A stretch of 64,000 bases of DNA. It comes from Rhizobium mayense. Lineage in GTDB: Bacteria > Pseudomonadota > Alphaproteobacteria > Rhizobiales > Rhizobiaceae. The DNA is taken from contig NZ_JARFYM010000013.1 of the NCBI RefSeq assembly GCF_030272705.1, positions 91,501 to 155,500 of the forward strand. The letters are read 5' to 3'. The first letter of the stretch is position 1, and each line of letters begins with the position of its first letter. The translations under genes were made by a program, and so were the position numbers. The notes under the pieces were generated by a model. It was not told where the DNA came from, did no database searches, and saw only the letters and a program-made list of their open reading frames with translations. Positions 33,902 to 42,551 of this stretch are shown in pieces.

Positions 33902-35491
33902 ATGAGCGACTATGACTACATTATCGTCGGCAGCGGCATCAACGCGCTGGTCGCGGCCGCCATGCTGGGAAAGAAGGACCGCAAGGTGCTTGTCCTTGAG
34001 CGCAACGACCGCATCGGTGGTTGTCTGCGCAGCGAGGAGATCACCGAACCGGGCTTCATCCATGATATCATGGCAACAACGATGGTGCTGTTCCTGACCT
34101 CGCCTGCCTATGGCGCCATCGGCAAGGATCTGGAAGCCCGAGGCCTCGAATTCGCTCATGCGGATCTGCCGACCGGTGTGCTGAGGCCGGACGGCTCGCA
34201 CGTCATCTTCTCGAAAGACCGGCGCCGCAACATCGCCACCTTCGATGAGCTGTCGCTCGGCGACGGCCAGACGTTTCTGCGCGAGATGGATGCGCTCGCC
34301 GCCGATGCCCCCTTCCTGTTTTCGTTGCTCGGCGGCGCGCTATGGTCGGGCCCGACCTTGAAGATCGTCGCCAAACAAGGTTGGAATCGCGGCCTGCGCA
34401 AGCTCGCCGCCTGGTTCGGCAATGCCCTGACGCCGGCGCGCGGTTACCTAGAAACCACCTATCGTTCCGAAGATATTCACGCACTCTGGGCGCCCTGGGT
34501 GCTGCATTGCGGCCTCGGGCCGGAAAGTGCCTATTCGGCTGAGATGGTGAAGGTCATCGGCTTTGCCCTGGAACTCGCCGGTGCGCCCATTGTCAAAGGC
34601 GGCGCGGGCGCGCTGCTGACGGCCTTCGAACGGCTGATCACGGACAATGGCGGCGAGATCCGCACCAGCGCCGATGTCGAAAGCATCACCCCCGGTCCCG
34701 GCGCGCGCGCCGGCGGCGTCAAGCTCGCCGGTGGCGAAGCGCTGAAGGCCAATGCGGGTGTCATCTGCTCGGTGACGCCGAATCAGCTCTACGAGCGGCT
34801 GATGAAGGACTGGCCGGCGCCGCTTCCTCCTGACGTCAAGGCCAGCGTTGCCCACTATCGTTATGGCAAGGGCAATATGCAAATCCATTACGCCCTATCC
34901 GAACCGCCACGCTGGAAGGCCGACGCGGAACTTGGCAAGGTCGCGCTTCTTCATTTGACGCCCGGTCTCGACGGCGTTTCGCGCGCCGCCAATGAATGCG
35001 AACGGGGGCTGCTGCCGGCTGAACCGACCGTCTGCGTCGGCCAGCCCGCCTCTTTCGACCCCAGCCGTGCGCCGGAGGGCAAATCGATCCTTTGGCTGCA
35101 GCTTCCCGAAGCGCCGCGGCATATCAAAGGCGATGCGGCGGGCGAAATCGCAATACCGGCCGACGGCCGTTGGACGGAAGAGGTGCGCGAGCGCTACGCC
35201 GATCGCATCGAGTCGCTGCTCGAAAGCCATATCGAGAATTTCTCCGGCATTAAGCTCGCCCGGCGCTGCTATTCACCGGCCGATCTCGAAGCCATGAACA
35301 TGAATCTTGTCGGTGGCGACCCCTATGGCGGCTACTGCGGCATCGACCAGTTTTTCCTCTGGCGCCCCTTCAAGTCGTCTGTTAACCACCGCACCCATGT
35401 CGCAGGCCTACACCACATTGGTGCGTCGGCGCATCCCGGCCCGGGACTTGGCGGAGGCTCGGGTTTCCTGCTTGCATCATCGTTAAAATAA
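33902..35491 (+). CDS. CrtI-like FAD-dependent oxidoreductase, copy 2
   Basis: 529 residues, paralogous to the oxidase at 31081. FAD motifs are IIVGSGINALVAAAMLG (7-23), LERNDRIGGCLRSEEIT and the C-terminal GASAHPGPGLGGGSGFLLA. Shared internal signature: PAEPTVCVGQPASFDPSRAP. It may form a heteromer with, or act in sequence to, the other copy. It is co-oriented with the cyclase gene (71-bp gap with a hairpin) and with the MarR gene 27 bp downstream, so the three may form one operon. The substrate is unknown. Confidence 0.85.
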   Translation: MSDYDYIIVGSGINALVAAAMLGKKDRKVLVLERNDRIGGCLRSEEITEPGFIHDIMATTMVLFLTSPAYGAIGKDLEARGLEFAHADLPTGVLRPDGSHVIFSKDRRRNIATFDELSLGDGQTFLREMDALAADAPFLFSLLGGALWSGPTLKIVAKQGWNRGLRKLAAWFGNALTPARGYLETTYRSEDIHALWAPWVLHCGLGPESAYSAEMVKVIGFALELAGAPIVKGGAGALLTAFERLITDNGGEIRTSADVESITPGPGARAGGVKLAGGEALKANAGVICSVTPNQLYERLMKDWPAPLPPDVKASVAHYRYGKGNMQIHYALSEPPRWKADAELGKVALLHLTPGLDGVSRAANECERGLLPAEPTVCVGQPASFDPSRAPEGKSILWLQLPEAPRHIKGDAAGEIAIPADGRWTEEVRERYADRIESLLESHIENFSGIKLARRCYSPADLEAMNMNLVGGDPYGGYCGIDQFFLWRPFKSSVNHRTHVAGLHHIGASAHPGPGLGGGSGFLLASSLK

Positions 35492-35518
35492 TAAGGTTCC
35501 ACGGGGAGATATCGTCCA

Positions 35519-36028
35519 ATGGAGGAGCGGTTTTCAGGCACGGTTTTACGGCGACGCAGCCAGGAGGACACCGAGAAGCGTCCGACCATGGGCGAAATCG
35601 GACTCAACCACTTCGCCCCCTATCTGATGAACCGGCTGATGGCCCGCTGGAACGTCAACATGTCGGAAGAGCTGCGCGAATATGACATGACGACCGCGAA
35701 GATGCGAGCGCTCGCCGTCCTCAGCGTCTCTTCCTCGGTCACCATCAACGAACTCTCCGTCTTTGCCGTCACCGAACAATCGACGATGAGCCGCACCCTG
35801 GACTCCCTGGAGCAGCAAGGTTTCATCCGCCGTCAGCCGCGCGTCGAGGACATGCGCATCCGCGACGTCTCCATCACCGAAGAAGGCCGCGCCGCCTTCG
35901 AAAAGGTCTGGCCGACCATGTACGATCTGTTTCTGCAGATGTTCGATGGCGTGGAGGAGACGGAATACCGGGCATTCATCTCGACGCTGCACAAGGTGCT
36001 GCACAATATCCGCAAGCATGAGATTTGA
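35519..36028 (+). CDS. MarR-family transcriptional regulator (second copy)
   Basis: 169 residues; an internal ATG at 35588 would give a 146-residue protein of more usual length. The winged HTH is at about 65-130 (INELSVFAVTEQSTMSRTLD, wing VEDMRIRDVSITEEGR). It is last in the cyclase/FAD oxidase unit whose promoter carries a TTNAANNYTNAA palindrome. MarR dimers bind short palindromes, so this protein is my preferred candidate regulator for the whole repeat set. That link is inferred. Confidence 0.9.
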   Translation: MEERFSGTVLRRRSQEDTEKRPTMGEIGLNHFAPYLMNRLMARWNVNMSEELREYDMTTAKMRALAVLSVSSSVTINELSVFAVTEQSTMSRTLDSLEQQGFIRRQPRVEDMRIRDVSITEEGRAAFEKVWPTMYDLFLQMFDGVEETEYRAFISTLHKVLHNIRKHEI

Positions 36029-36048
36029 GGAACGAAGTTGGCGATTGG

Positions 36049-36354
36049 TTAGTCTGGCGACCAATCTTCCGGAAAGCTTTGCCCACCATAAAGCACACGT
36101 AGAATACGTACAGTGTCGGCTTCGGCCATGAACGCAATCGACACCCGGCGTTCGAAACCTATAATTCTGATGCCCGGGAGGAGATCATTGCGAACGGTGC
36201 CACGTTCTGGGAAAACTGTTAGCGCCTGACAGGAAGCTTCTAACCGATCGAGATATTCGCCAGCCAGTCTGTGATCAGTCTGTTTTGCAATGTAGTCATA
36301 GAGCGCCTTGAGATCGGCTCTCGCCGCCGGTCTGAAGACAATCCTATGAACCAC
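36049..36354 (-). CDS. parE: ParE/RelE-family toxin
   Basis: 101 residues of the RelE/ParE fold: FRPAARADLKALYDYIAKQT, AGEYLDRLEASCQALTVFPE and the C-terminal RILRVLYGGQSF. It overlaps the end of the antitoxin gene by 11 bp, as usual for type II modules. ParE toxins poison DNA gyrase. The module sits between a MarR gene and iorB and could stabilise the island or replicon. Confidence 0.92.
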   Translation of the reverse strand: MVHRIVFRPAARADLKALYDYIAKQTDHRLAGEYLDRLEASCQALTVFPERGTVRNDLLPGIRIIGFERRVSIAFMAEADTVRILRVLYGGQSFPEDWSPD

Positions 36355-36619
36355 GCTTATCGGCTTTCATCTGTTCTAGGTGGTAAGCACGTAGCTCCGC
36401 GAAGACGTCGTCAGCCGGGATGTCCGCAGCAGGATCTTCCAGCGCCTCGCGAATTTTGGCTCGCATTACTGCGTTAACCGCCGCTTCCTCACGATCAAGG
36501 GCACGTAACGCAGCACGAACGACTTCGCTGGCAGATTCATATGCACCTGACTCGAGACGTGCGTCCAAAAGATGCTGTTGCTTTCCAAGCGTGACTGTAA
36601 TGGGCTTGCTTGTGCGCAT
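36344..36619 (-). CDS. parD: ParD-family antitoxin
   Basis: 91 residues from the ATG at 36619, which has GAGG 9 bp upstream; a TTG at 36634 would add five residues. The ribbon-helix-helix N-terminus is TSKPITVTLGKQQHLLDARL, with GAYESASEVVRAALRALDRE. The C-terminal tail binds and neutralises the toxin. It represses its own promoter in this family, and an inverted repeat covers its start region. Confidence 0.92.
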   Translation of the reverse strand: MRTSKPITVTLGKQQHLLDARLESGAYESASEVVRAALRALDREEAAVNAVMRAKIREALEDPAADIPADDVFAELRAYHLEQMKADKRGS

Positions 36620-36645
36620 AGCGGATATCCTCAACTGTCCGCTAT
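36618..36645. promoter_or_regulatory. Inverted repeat over the parD start (candidate operator)
   Basis: ATAGCGGA at 36618-36625 and TCCGCTAT at 36638-36645 form a perfect 8-bp inverted repeat with a 12-bp spacer. It overlaps the parD start codon and ribosome site. A further TTACACTGTAA palindrome lies at about 36664-36674. Autoregulation by the ParD/ParE complex is the likely function. Confidence 0.55.
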
Positions 36646-36687
36646 CTTAGCACACGATTGTTACACTGTAATACACTTTCTGCAATT

Positions 36688-38247
36688 TCACAGCGTCGCC
36701 ACCGTCTTCAGCGCCCCGTCCAGCTCAATCCCCTTCTCGTCCAGCAGCGCCGCCTGTCTCAGCCGACGCATCCAAGCTGCCCCATCATCCCGATCGCGAA
36801 GCATCGACAGTGCAGACATCACCCGATCGAATTTCGACAGGCCGCGCGCATGCGTGTCGGAATAGCCTTTGACCAGACGGCGATTGTCAAGGACTTCGAC
36901 GGCGAGATCGTAATTCGTACCGAGCAGGTTGGTCGCGGCTGCGAGCCAAGCCTCCCGATGCTTGACTTCACGCATATGGCGGAGCGTGCCCCGGCGGGTT
37001 CGGCGCAGCGCTGAGACGACGTAGAGCCCGAGGAACCAGAAGAGCGTGCCGGTCTGCACACGGCGGCCCTTGTTGACCATGCGGTCTAGGCGGCTAAAAA
37101 GCGCCGGCCGGCTCTCGATCCAAAGGCCGAGGCCTTTCGGCAAGGTGCCGCAGACCTCTTCCATGCGCGGATGCATATATTCGGTCATATAAACGATCTG
37201 GTCGTCCTTGGCGCCGACTTCCTTGCGCACACGATCGAAGCGCGAAGCCCTCACTTTCAGATCGGCAACCCGGATGACATCGTCATAGGCCATGGCAACC
37301 GCGGTATATTTCGCCGCCTGCACAGTAAAAGCGAAATCCTTGGCCGCACCGCCGGCTTTGCGATCAATCGCATGGAGTGCCGCAACGCGGGTCAGGTACT
37401 CATCGGCATAGGCTGGGTCCTGATAGTCCGTGAGTTTCTTGACGCCGGCAAACAGCAGCTGCCGCGCCTCCTTCGGAAATTCGGCACGGATGCGATGCAC
37501 CAGACGGTCGAGCGCCGGATGGCCGGCTGTTTCCGGCAAGGCATCGAAATGTTTCGGCGGTGTCGCGGAAACCGCATCGCGCGGCTTGTCCTTGGCCCGA
37601 TCGAATGCGGCATTGAAAGCCTTCAGGCTGGGTTCTATGCCCTTGCCGCCGGCGCGGATCATCGCTTCAAAGGCCTGTTTGGCGAAAGGCAGCGCCCCCG
37701 AGGCCGCGAGCGCACCGAACATCGAAGCGGAAATCACGCTGCCGTTCTTGACGGCAAGCGTCTCCATGTCGAAAGCGATGGTGCGCTTGGCAGCAAATTC
37801 CGTAGCGTCGACCACCACTTCCGGATTGCCGATACCATCGCCCGGCTTCTCCTTTTCACCGACGGCGAAGGAACGATGGGTCGAGGCAATCAGCACGGTC
37901 TTGTCGGGCGTTACCAGGCCACGCAGCACGGAGCGGCCGGCTTCCATCAGCTCCGCAGCCATGACGACATCGACATCGCCCGGTGTCGGCATCAGCGAGA
38001 AGATCGGCGCATGTCCGTCGCGGGCCGGCAGCATCTCGATATAGTAGATCGTCGCGCCCGTGCGCTGCGCTACGCCTGGAACAGAGGTGGTCTGCGCCAT
38101 CCAGCCCTCGGCTTCGGCAAGGCCGACGATCCAGTCGGCCAAAACACCGCCGCCCTGCCCGCCCATGGCGAGGATGGCCAGTGACAGCGGCTTGTCGGTC
38201 GACAGACGTTGGGTGCCGATATCGGTCATGCTGACATGCTCGTTCAT
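36688..38247 (-). CDS. iorB: Indolepyruvate oxidoreductase beta-type subunit (long form)
   Basis: 519 residues. The N-terminal pyruvate-ferredoxin-oxidoreductase gamma-like domain is at about 20-215 (LAILAMGGQGGGVLADWIVG, VPGVAQRTGATIYYIEM). It is followed by a long C-terminal extension (about 230-519) found in the alphaproteobacterial form but absent from the short archaeal IorB. With IorA it oxidatively decarboxylates aryl-2-oxo acids such as indolepyruvate to the aryl-acetyl-CoA. It starts 9 bp after iorA with a GAGGGA site. A protein of this length implies a fused or regulatory domain. Confidence 0.88.
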   Translation of the reverse strand: MNEHVSMTDIGTQRLSTDKPLSLAILAMGGQGGGVLADWIVGLAEAEGWMAQTTSVPGVAQRTGATIYYIEMLPARDGHAPIFSLMPTPGDVDVVMAAELMEAGRSVLRGLVTPDKTVLIASTHRSFAVGEKEKPGDGIGNPEVVVDATEFAAKRTIAFDMETLAVKNGSVISASMFGALAASGALPFAKQAFEAMIRAGGKGIEPSLKAFNAAFDRAKDKPRDAVSATPPKHFDALPETAGHPALDRLVHRIRAEFPKEARQLLFAGVKKLTDYQDPAYADEYLTRVAALHAIDRKAGGAAKDFAFTVQAAKYTAVAMAYDDVIRVADLKVRASRFDRVRKEVGAKDDQIVYMTEYMHPRMEEVCGTLPKGLGLWIESRPALFSRLDRMVNKGRRVQTGTLFWFLGLYVVSALRRTRRGTLRHMREVKHREAWLAAATNLLGTNYDLAVEVLDNRRLVKGYSDTHARGLSKFDRVMSALSMLRDRDDGAAWMRRLRQAALLDEKGIELDGALKTVATL

Positions 38248-38256
38248 ATCGATCCC

Positions 38257-40410
38257 TCAATCCGCAAAGACGATGCGGCCGGCCTGGCGGCGGGCCTGCA
38301 GCCAGCCGATGACGGCGGCGCGCATGCGGGCAAGGAAGCGATCCCAGCCAGTGGGATTATGGATGATATCGGCGCGATAGAAGGAGGGACAGAGAACCGC
38401 CGCCTCCGCTACCTCGCCGCAATTGCCGCAGCCAACGCAATTGTTGTCGACCGCCGCCACTGGGTCGTCCTTCAGCGGATCGTCGGTGTGCTTGACCGAC
38501 AGCGACGGACAGCCGGAAAGACGGATGCAGGCGTGATCGCCGGTGCACACATCCTCATCGACGCCGAAGCGCTCCTTGACCATGCGTTGGCCGTCCTTCA
38601 CCGCCTTGGCGAATTGCGGCTTCACACGCCGCTGCTTGTTCAGCATGCATTCCGACGAGGCGACGATGATCTTCGGGCCTGGCTCCTTCGAGGTCAGTGC
38701 CTCGCGTAGCGTGTCGCGCATCTTGCCGACATCATAGGTGCGGTCGATCTGCCGAACCCAGGTGGCGCCAATGCCCTTGACGGCGTTGACGATGGAATTG
38801 TTGGTCTTGCGGCGCGGGTTCAAGGCGCGCGAAGACGGGATATCCTGCCCGCCGGTCGCCGCCGAATAATAGTTGTCGACGACCAGGATGACGCCGTCCT
38901 GCTTGTTGAAGACGGCATTGCCGACCGAGGTCGCCAGGCCGTTGTGCCAGAAGCCGCCATCGCCCATCACGGAGATGGCGCGCTTGTCGGCGGCGACATT
39001 GAAGGCGGAAGCGGCGGCCGGGCCGAGGCCGTAGCCCATCGTCGTGCTGCCGATGTTGAAGGGCGGCAGGATCGAGAACAGGTGGCATCCGATATCGCCG
39101 GAGATGTGATGTTGACCAAGTTCGTTCTCGACCAGCTTCATCGCCGCAAAGATTGGTCTTTCGGGACAGCCGATGCAGAAACCCGGTGGGCGCGGCGGCA
39201 CGACTTCGGCCAGCGCTTTGACCTTCGGGTCGTTGAGAACGGGCGTCGGGTCCGGCAAAGGCGGCTGGTTGCCAAGCAACACACGCTGATGCGTCTCAAG
39301 GAAGGCTTTGATGCCCCTCGTCAGCACCGGCGGTGTATATTCACCGCCCATCGGCAGGACGTCCTTGCCGGAAACCTTGGTCTGGATATCGCGGCGGCGC
39401 AGGATGGTGTTGAGCGATTGCTCGATATATTCCGGCGCCCCCTCTTCGACCATCAGCACGGCCTTCTTGTTCGCGCAGAACTCGGCCATCTGATCGTCGA
39501 CCAGCGGATAAGCGACATTGAGGACATAAAGCGGCATCGCGGAGTTGCCGTAGACATCGGCAAGGCCGAGCTGCTGCAGCGCTCGCATGACGCCGTTGTA
39601 CATGCCGCCGAGGAGGATGATGCCGACTTCGCCTTCGGACGGACCGAAATATTCGTTGAGCTGGCGCCTCTTGATGAATTCGACAGCGGCCGGCCAGCGT
39701 TTTTCCAGCTTCTCCTTCTCATGCAGGAAGGAGGCCGGCGGCAGCACGATGCGGTTGACGTCGCGCACCGGATTTTCCAACGCCTGCTTGAGCGTATATT
39801 TCGGCCGCTTGTTGTCCTTGGCTTCAAACTGGCCGTGAACATGGCAGCTGCGAATACCCACCTGCAGCATGACCGGCGTGTTGGAGGCTTCCGACAGTTC
39901 GAAGCCCTCCTCGACCGCCTGCACGATCGAGGGCAGGTTCGGGCGCGGATTGAGCAGCCACATCTGCGATTTCATCGCATAGGCATGGCTGCGCTCCTGC
40001 ATGATCGAAGAGCCTTCGCCGTAATCTTCGCCGATGATGATCAGCGCGCCGCCGGTGACGCCGCCGGACGACAGGTTGGAGAGCGCATCGGAGGCAACAT
40101 TGGTGCCCGCAGTCGATTTCCAGGTGACGGCGCCTCGTACCGGATACATGACAGAGGCCGACAGCATGGCAGCAGCGGCTGCTTCTGAGGCCGAGGTCTC
40201 GAAGTGGACGCCCAGGTCTTCCATCACATCCTTGGCGTCGGCGAGCACGTCCATGAGATGGGAAATCGGCGATCCCTGATAACCGCCGACATAGGAAACA
40301 CCGGACTGCAACAACGCTTTGGTGATCGCGAGAATGCCTTCGCCGCGGAAGGTGTCACCCTCCCCGAGCTTCAGATCCTCGACTTCGCGCGCAAACGACC
40401 GTTCGGCCAT
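38257..40410 (-). CDS. iorA: Indolepyruvate ferredoxin oxidoreductase alpha subunit (TPP enzyme)
   Basis: 717 residues. It has an N-terminal pyrimidine-binding TPP domain (FRGEGILAITKALLQSGVSY, YQGSPISHLMD), and a C-terminal TPP-PP domain at about 420-580 (GDIGCHLFSILPPFNIG, VMGDGGFWHNG). A ferredoxin-like tail follows with cysteines in CTGDHACIRLSGCPSL and CVGCGNCGEVAEAAVLC. It converts indolepyruvate or phenylpyruvate plus CoA to the acyl-CoA. It is divergent from the ABC transporter and forms an operon with iorB. Confidence 0.92.
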   Translation of the reverse strand: MAERSFAREVEDLKLGEGDTFRGEGILAITKALLQSGVSYVGGYQGSPISHLMDVLADAKDVMEDLGVHFETSASEAAAAAMLSASVMYPVRGAVTWKSTAGTNVASDALSNLSSGGVTGGALIIIGEDYGEGSSIMQERSHAYAMKSQMWLLNPRPNLPSIVQAVEEGFELSEASNTPVMLQVGIRSCHVHGQFEAKDNKRPKYTLKQALENPVRDVNRIVLPPASFLHEKEKLEKRWPAAVEFIKRRQLNEYFGPSEGEVGIILLGGMYNGVMRALQQLGLADVYGNSAMPLYVLNVAYPLVDDQMAEFCANKKAVLMVEEGAPEYIEQSLNTILRRRDIQTKVSGKDVLPMGGEYTPPVLTRGIKAFLETHQRVLLGNQPPLPDPTPVLNDPKVKALAEVVPPRPPGFCIGCPERPIFAAMKLVENELGQHHISGDIGCHLFSILPPFNIGSTTMGYGLGPAAASAFNVAADKRAISVMGDGGFWHNGLATSVGNAVFNKQDGVILVVDNYYSAATGGQDIPSSRALNPRRKTNNSIVNAVKGIGATWVRQIDRTYDVGKMRDTLREALTSKEPGPKIIVASSECMLNKQRRVKPQFAKAVKDGQRMVKERFGVDEDVCTGDHACIRLSGCPSLSVKHTDDPLKDDPVAAVDNNCVGCGNCGEVAEAAVLCPSFYRADIIHNPTGWDRFLARMRAAVIGWLQARRQAGRIVFAD

Positions 40411-40788
40411 CGAAGTTACCCCTTTGCCCTATCGGGCTTGTTCTTAAATCATTTGCAAAATCATATTTTGAACCTCGTCCGACTGTCAATGAACAAATAG
40501 GAAACTCTGCAATCCATACGAATGTCCGGAGCATATGCAGGTTGAGGCTCGGGAAAAATGCCATCCTAAGTCATAAATGACGAACGTACATATATGCGTA
40601 TGCATAGATTGTAGGACTCTATCCTCGAAACCGCCATCCGTAAGCTCGCTCGGAATCTGCGAAATGCCCAGAGAAAGCGCTTGCCGGTTCAAAAGCCTTA
40701 TTTTAAGATTAAAACATTCCGACAATAAATCGCCAGTGGTAGGCGGGCTTCGTGCTTTTCTACCGCTTAACAGGGGAACGGAGTGACC
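40411..40788. promoter_or_regulatory. Divergent iorA / ABC transporter control region with operator copy
   Basis: 378 bp, AT-rich, no credible gene. TTTAAGATTAAA at 40702-40713, inside TTTTAAGATTAAAA, is a copy of the island palindrome and lies 75 bp before the binding-protein gene. A second, different inverted repeat TATGC-N4-GCATA is at 40593-40606. A half-site-like TTTTGAACCT near 40466-40475 faces iorA. Confidence 0.55.
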
Positions 40789-42324
40789 ATGACAACGCTT
40801 ACTCGGCGCGAGGCATTGAGCCTCGGCGCAGCTGCTTTCATTACTGGGATTCTCGCGGGCAGGACGAGCGTGGAAGCGGCTGAAGCCGGCACGCTAACGA
40901 TTGCTTTCAACGTCAATTTGCCCTCTTTCGACCCGACCACCGGCCCATCGGCGGTCAATCCGACGATCCAGGCGATCTATCGGTCGGTCTTCGACCAGTT
41001 CATCGGCCAGGGCCCGGATCTGAAATTCCAGCCGGGATTGCTCACCGCCTGGGGCTGGAATGACGACAAGACAAAGGTCTGGATGGATGTCCGCGAGGGC
41101 GTGACCTGGCACGACGGCTCCAAATTCACACCCGACGACATCGTCTGGTCGCTGGAGCGCGCCGCCAAGCAGGAGACCGGCAACCCGATCCAGTTCATCT
41201 GGTCGACGGCCAACAATTATAAAGTGGAAGGCAATCGCATCACCGGCGACGTCGTCCGCTTCGAGCCGACTTACTTTAAGTGGATGGCCTTCCTGACGGG
41301 CTATGTCCTGCCGAAGGACTATTACACAAAGGTCGGCGCGGAAGGCTTTGAAAAGAAGCCCGTCGGCACCGGCCCGTATATGGTCGACGCCTATGAAGGC
41401 AATTCCTACCTGCGGCTGAAGGCCAATCCCAAATATTTCGGCGGCGAGCCGGCCTTCGACACGGTCATCTTCAAATTCGTGCCGGATACCACGAGCCGCG
41501 TAGCGGAAATCGAATCCGGCTCATCGGATGTGACGCTCGAAATTCCCTATGAGGACTTCGACCGTCTGAAGAAGAAATCGGGCCTTGCCGGCGTCGCGAC
41601 GCCGATCTCCGATATCGGCATGATCTTCATCAGCAATGTCGATCCGATGCTGGACAAGAACGTCCGCCTCGCCGCCAATATGGCGATCGACAAGGACGCG
41701 ATCATTAAGCGCCTGCTGCGCGGCTACGGCAAGCCGCTTTCGACGCTGGAAGCGCCGGAATACGAAGCCTACGACGCCTCCGTCAAGATTCCCTACGATC
41801 CGGAACAGGCCAAGAAGTTTCTGGCCGCCAGCGGCTACTCGCCGGAAAAGCCGGTGAAGTTCGGCATCAAGACGACCCGCGGCTTCAAGCCGAAGGATTA
41901 CGAGATGATCCAGGCGATCGTCGGCATGTGGCGCAAGGTCGGCATCGAGGCGGATATCGAAGTCTACGAAATCGCCAAGCACTACGAGCTGCGCGCCGCC
42001 CATCAGCTCGGTCCGGCCGCCTTCTACAACTGGGGCAATGCCATCGGCGACCCGACGACCTCCACCGGCTTCGCCATGTTCGGCCCCTCGCCGCACTCGG
42101 CCTGGAAGACCAAGGATGTCGACGACATGCTGGGGCCGCTCTGGGTTGAAAAGGACGAGGCCAAGCGCATCGCCGGCTGGAAAGCAGCGATCAAATATAT
42201 CGCAGAGCAGGGTTACGTGATCCCGCTGCTGCAATATGTCCAGCCGATCGTCTACAAGTCGAGCCTGAAAGTGACGCCGAACGTTTCGGGCGCGCTGCAG
42301 CCGACGCTGGTGTCGAAGGCTTGA
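40789..42324 (+). CDS. ABC transporter substrate-binding protein, peptide/opine family 5
   Basis: 511 residues from the ATG at 40789 (GGAG 5 bp upstream; a GTG two codons earlier is poorer). A Tat-type signal TRREALSLGAAAFITGILAG comes first. The SBP_bac_5 domain follows with VWMDVREGVTWHDGSKFTPD and PDDIVWSLERAAKQETGNP. These proteins bind peptides, opines or other medium-sized solutes. It is first in a five-gene complete transporter, and its promoter carries the shared palindrome, so the substrate may feed the island pathway. Confidence 0.92.
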   Translation: MTTLTRREALSLGAAAFITGILAGRTSVEAAEAGTLTIAFNVNLPSFDPTTGPSAVNPTIQAIYRSVFDQFIGQGPDLKFQPGLLTAWGWNDDKTKVWMDVREGVTWHDGSKFTPDDIVWSLERAAKQETGNPIQFIWSTANNYKVEGNRITGDVVRFEPTYFKWMAFLTGYVLPKDYYTKVGAEGFEKKPVGTGPYMVDAYEGNSYLRLKANPKYFGGEPAFDTVIFKFVPDTTSRVAEIESGSSDVTLEIPYEDFDRLKKKSGLAGVATPISDIGMIFISNVDPMLDKNVRLAANMAIDKDAIIKRLLRGYGKPLSTLEAPEYEAYDASVKIPYDPEQAKKFLAASGYSPEKPVKFGIKTTRGFKPKDYEMIQAIVGMWRKVGIEADIEVYEIAKHYELRAAHQLGPAAFYNWGNAIGDPTTSTGFAMFGPSPHSAWKTKDVDDMLGPLWVEKDEAKRIAGWKAAIKYIAEQGYVIPLLQYVQPIVYKSSLKVTPNVSGALQPTLVSKA

Positions 42325-42349
42325 CATCGGCTCCGCACTTGTAGCCTTG

Positions 42350-42502
42350 CCCCTCACCCTAGCCCTCTCCCCGTTTTGACGGGGAGAGGGAACGACCTTT
42401 GTTCCTTCGCGCGAACACGTCGTTAGGGGTAGGCTGCGGGCGCCACTTTCCCCTTCTCTCCGTCACAACGGGGAGAAGGTGGCCGACAGGCCGGATGAGG
42501 GG
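42350..42502. repeat. Composite rhizobial palindromic repeat within the ABC operon
   Basis: CCCTCTCCCCGT at 42363-42374 pairs with ACGGGGAGAGGG at 42379-42390, and CCTTCTCTCCGT at 42452-42463 with ACGGGGAGAAGG at 42468-42479 (one G-T pair). Outer CCCCTCA and TGAGGGG bracket the unit. The left part recurs at 63811-63853. In this place, between the binding protein and the permeases, it may reduce downstream transcription and adjust stoichiometry. Confidence 0.7.
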
Positions 42503-42551
42503 CTTGAGTTCTCCGCCGGCGGACAGCGAATGCCATCGGAATTCATAACGA

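Noticed and set aside
38944..40188. 414-codon plus-strand open frame opposite iorA
   Set aside because: It is a shadow frame; iorA on the other strand has clear TPP and ferredoxin motifs over the same bases.
40593..40606. TATGC-N4-GCATA inverted repeat as an additional member of the island operator set
   Set aside because: It does not match the TTNAANNYTNAA pattern and occurs once, so I mention it only as a separate possible site.
42350..42502. Repeated hairpins considered as a small CRISPR array
   Set aside because: Only two unequal inverted repeats, no regularly spaced direct repeats or spacers, and no cas genes nearby.
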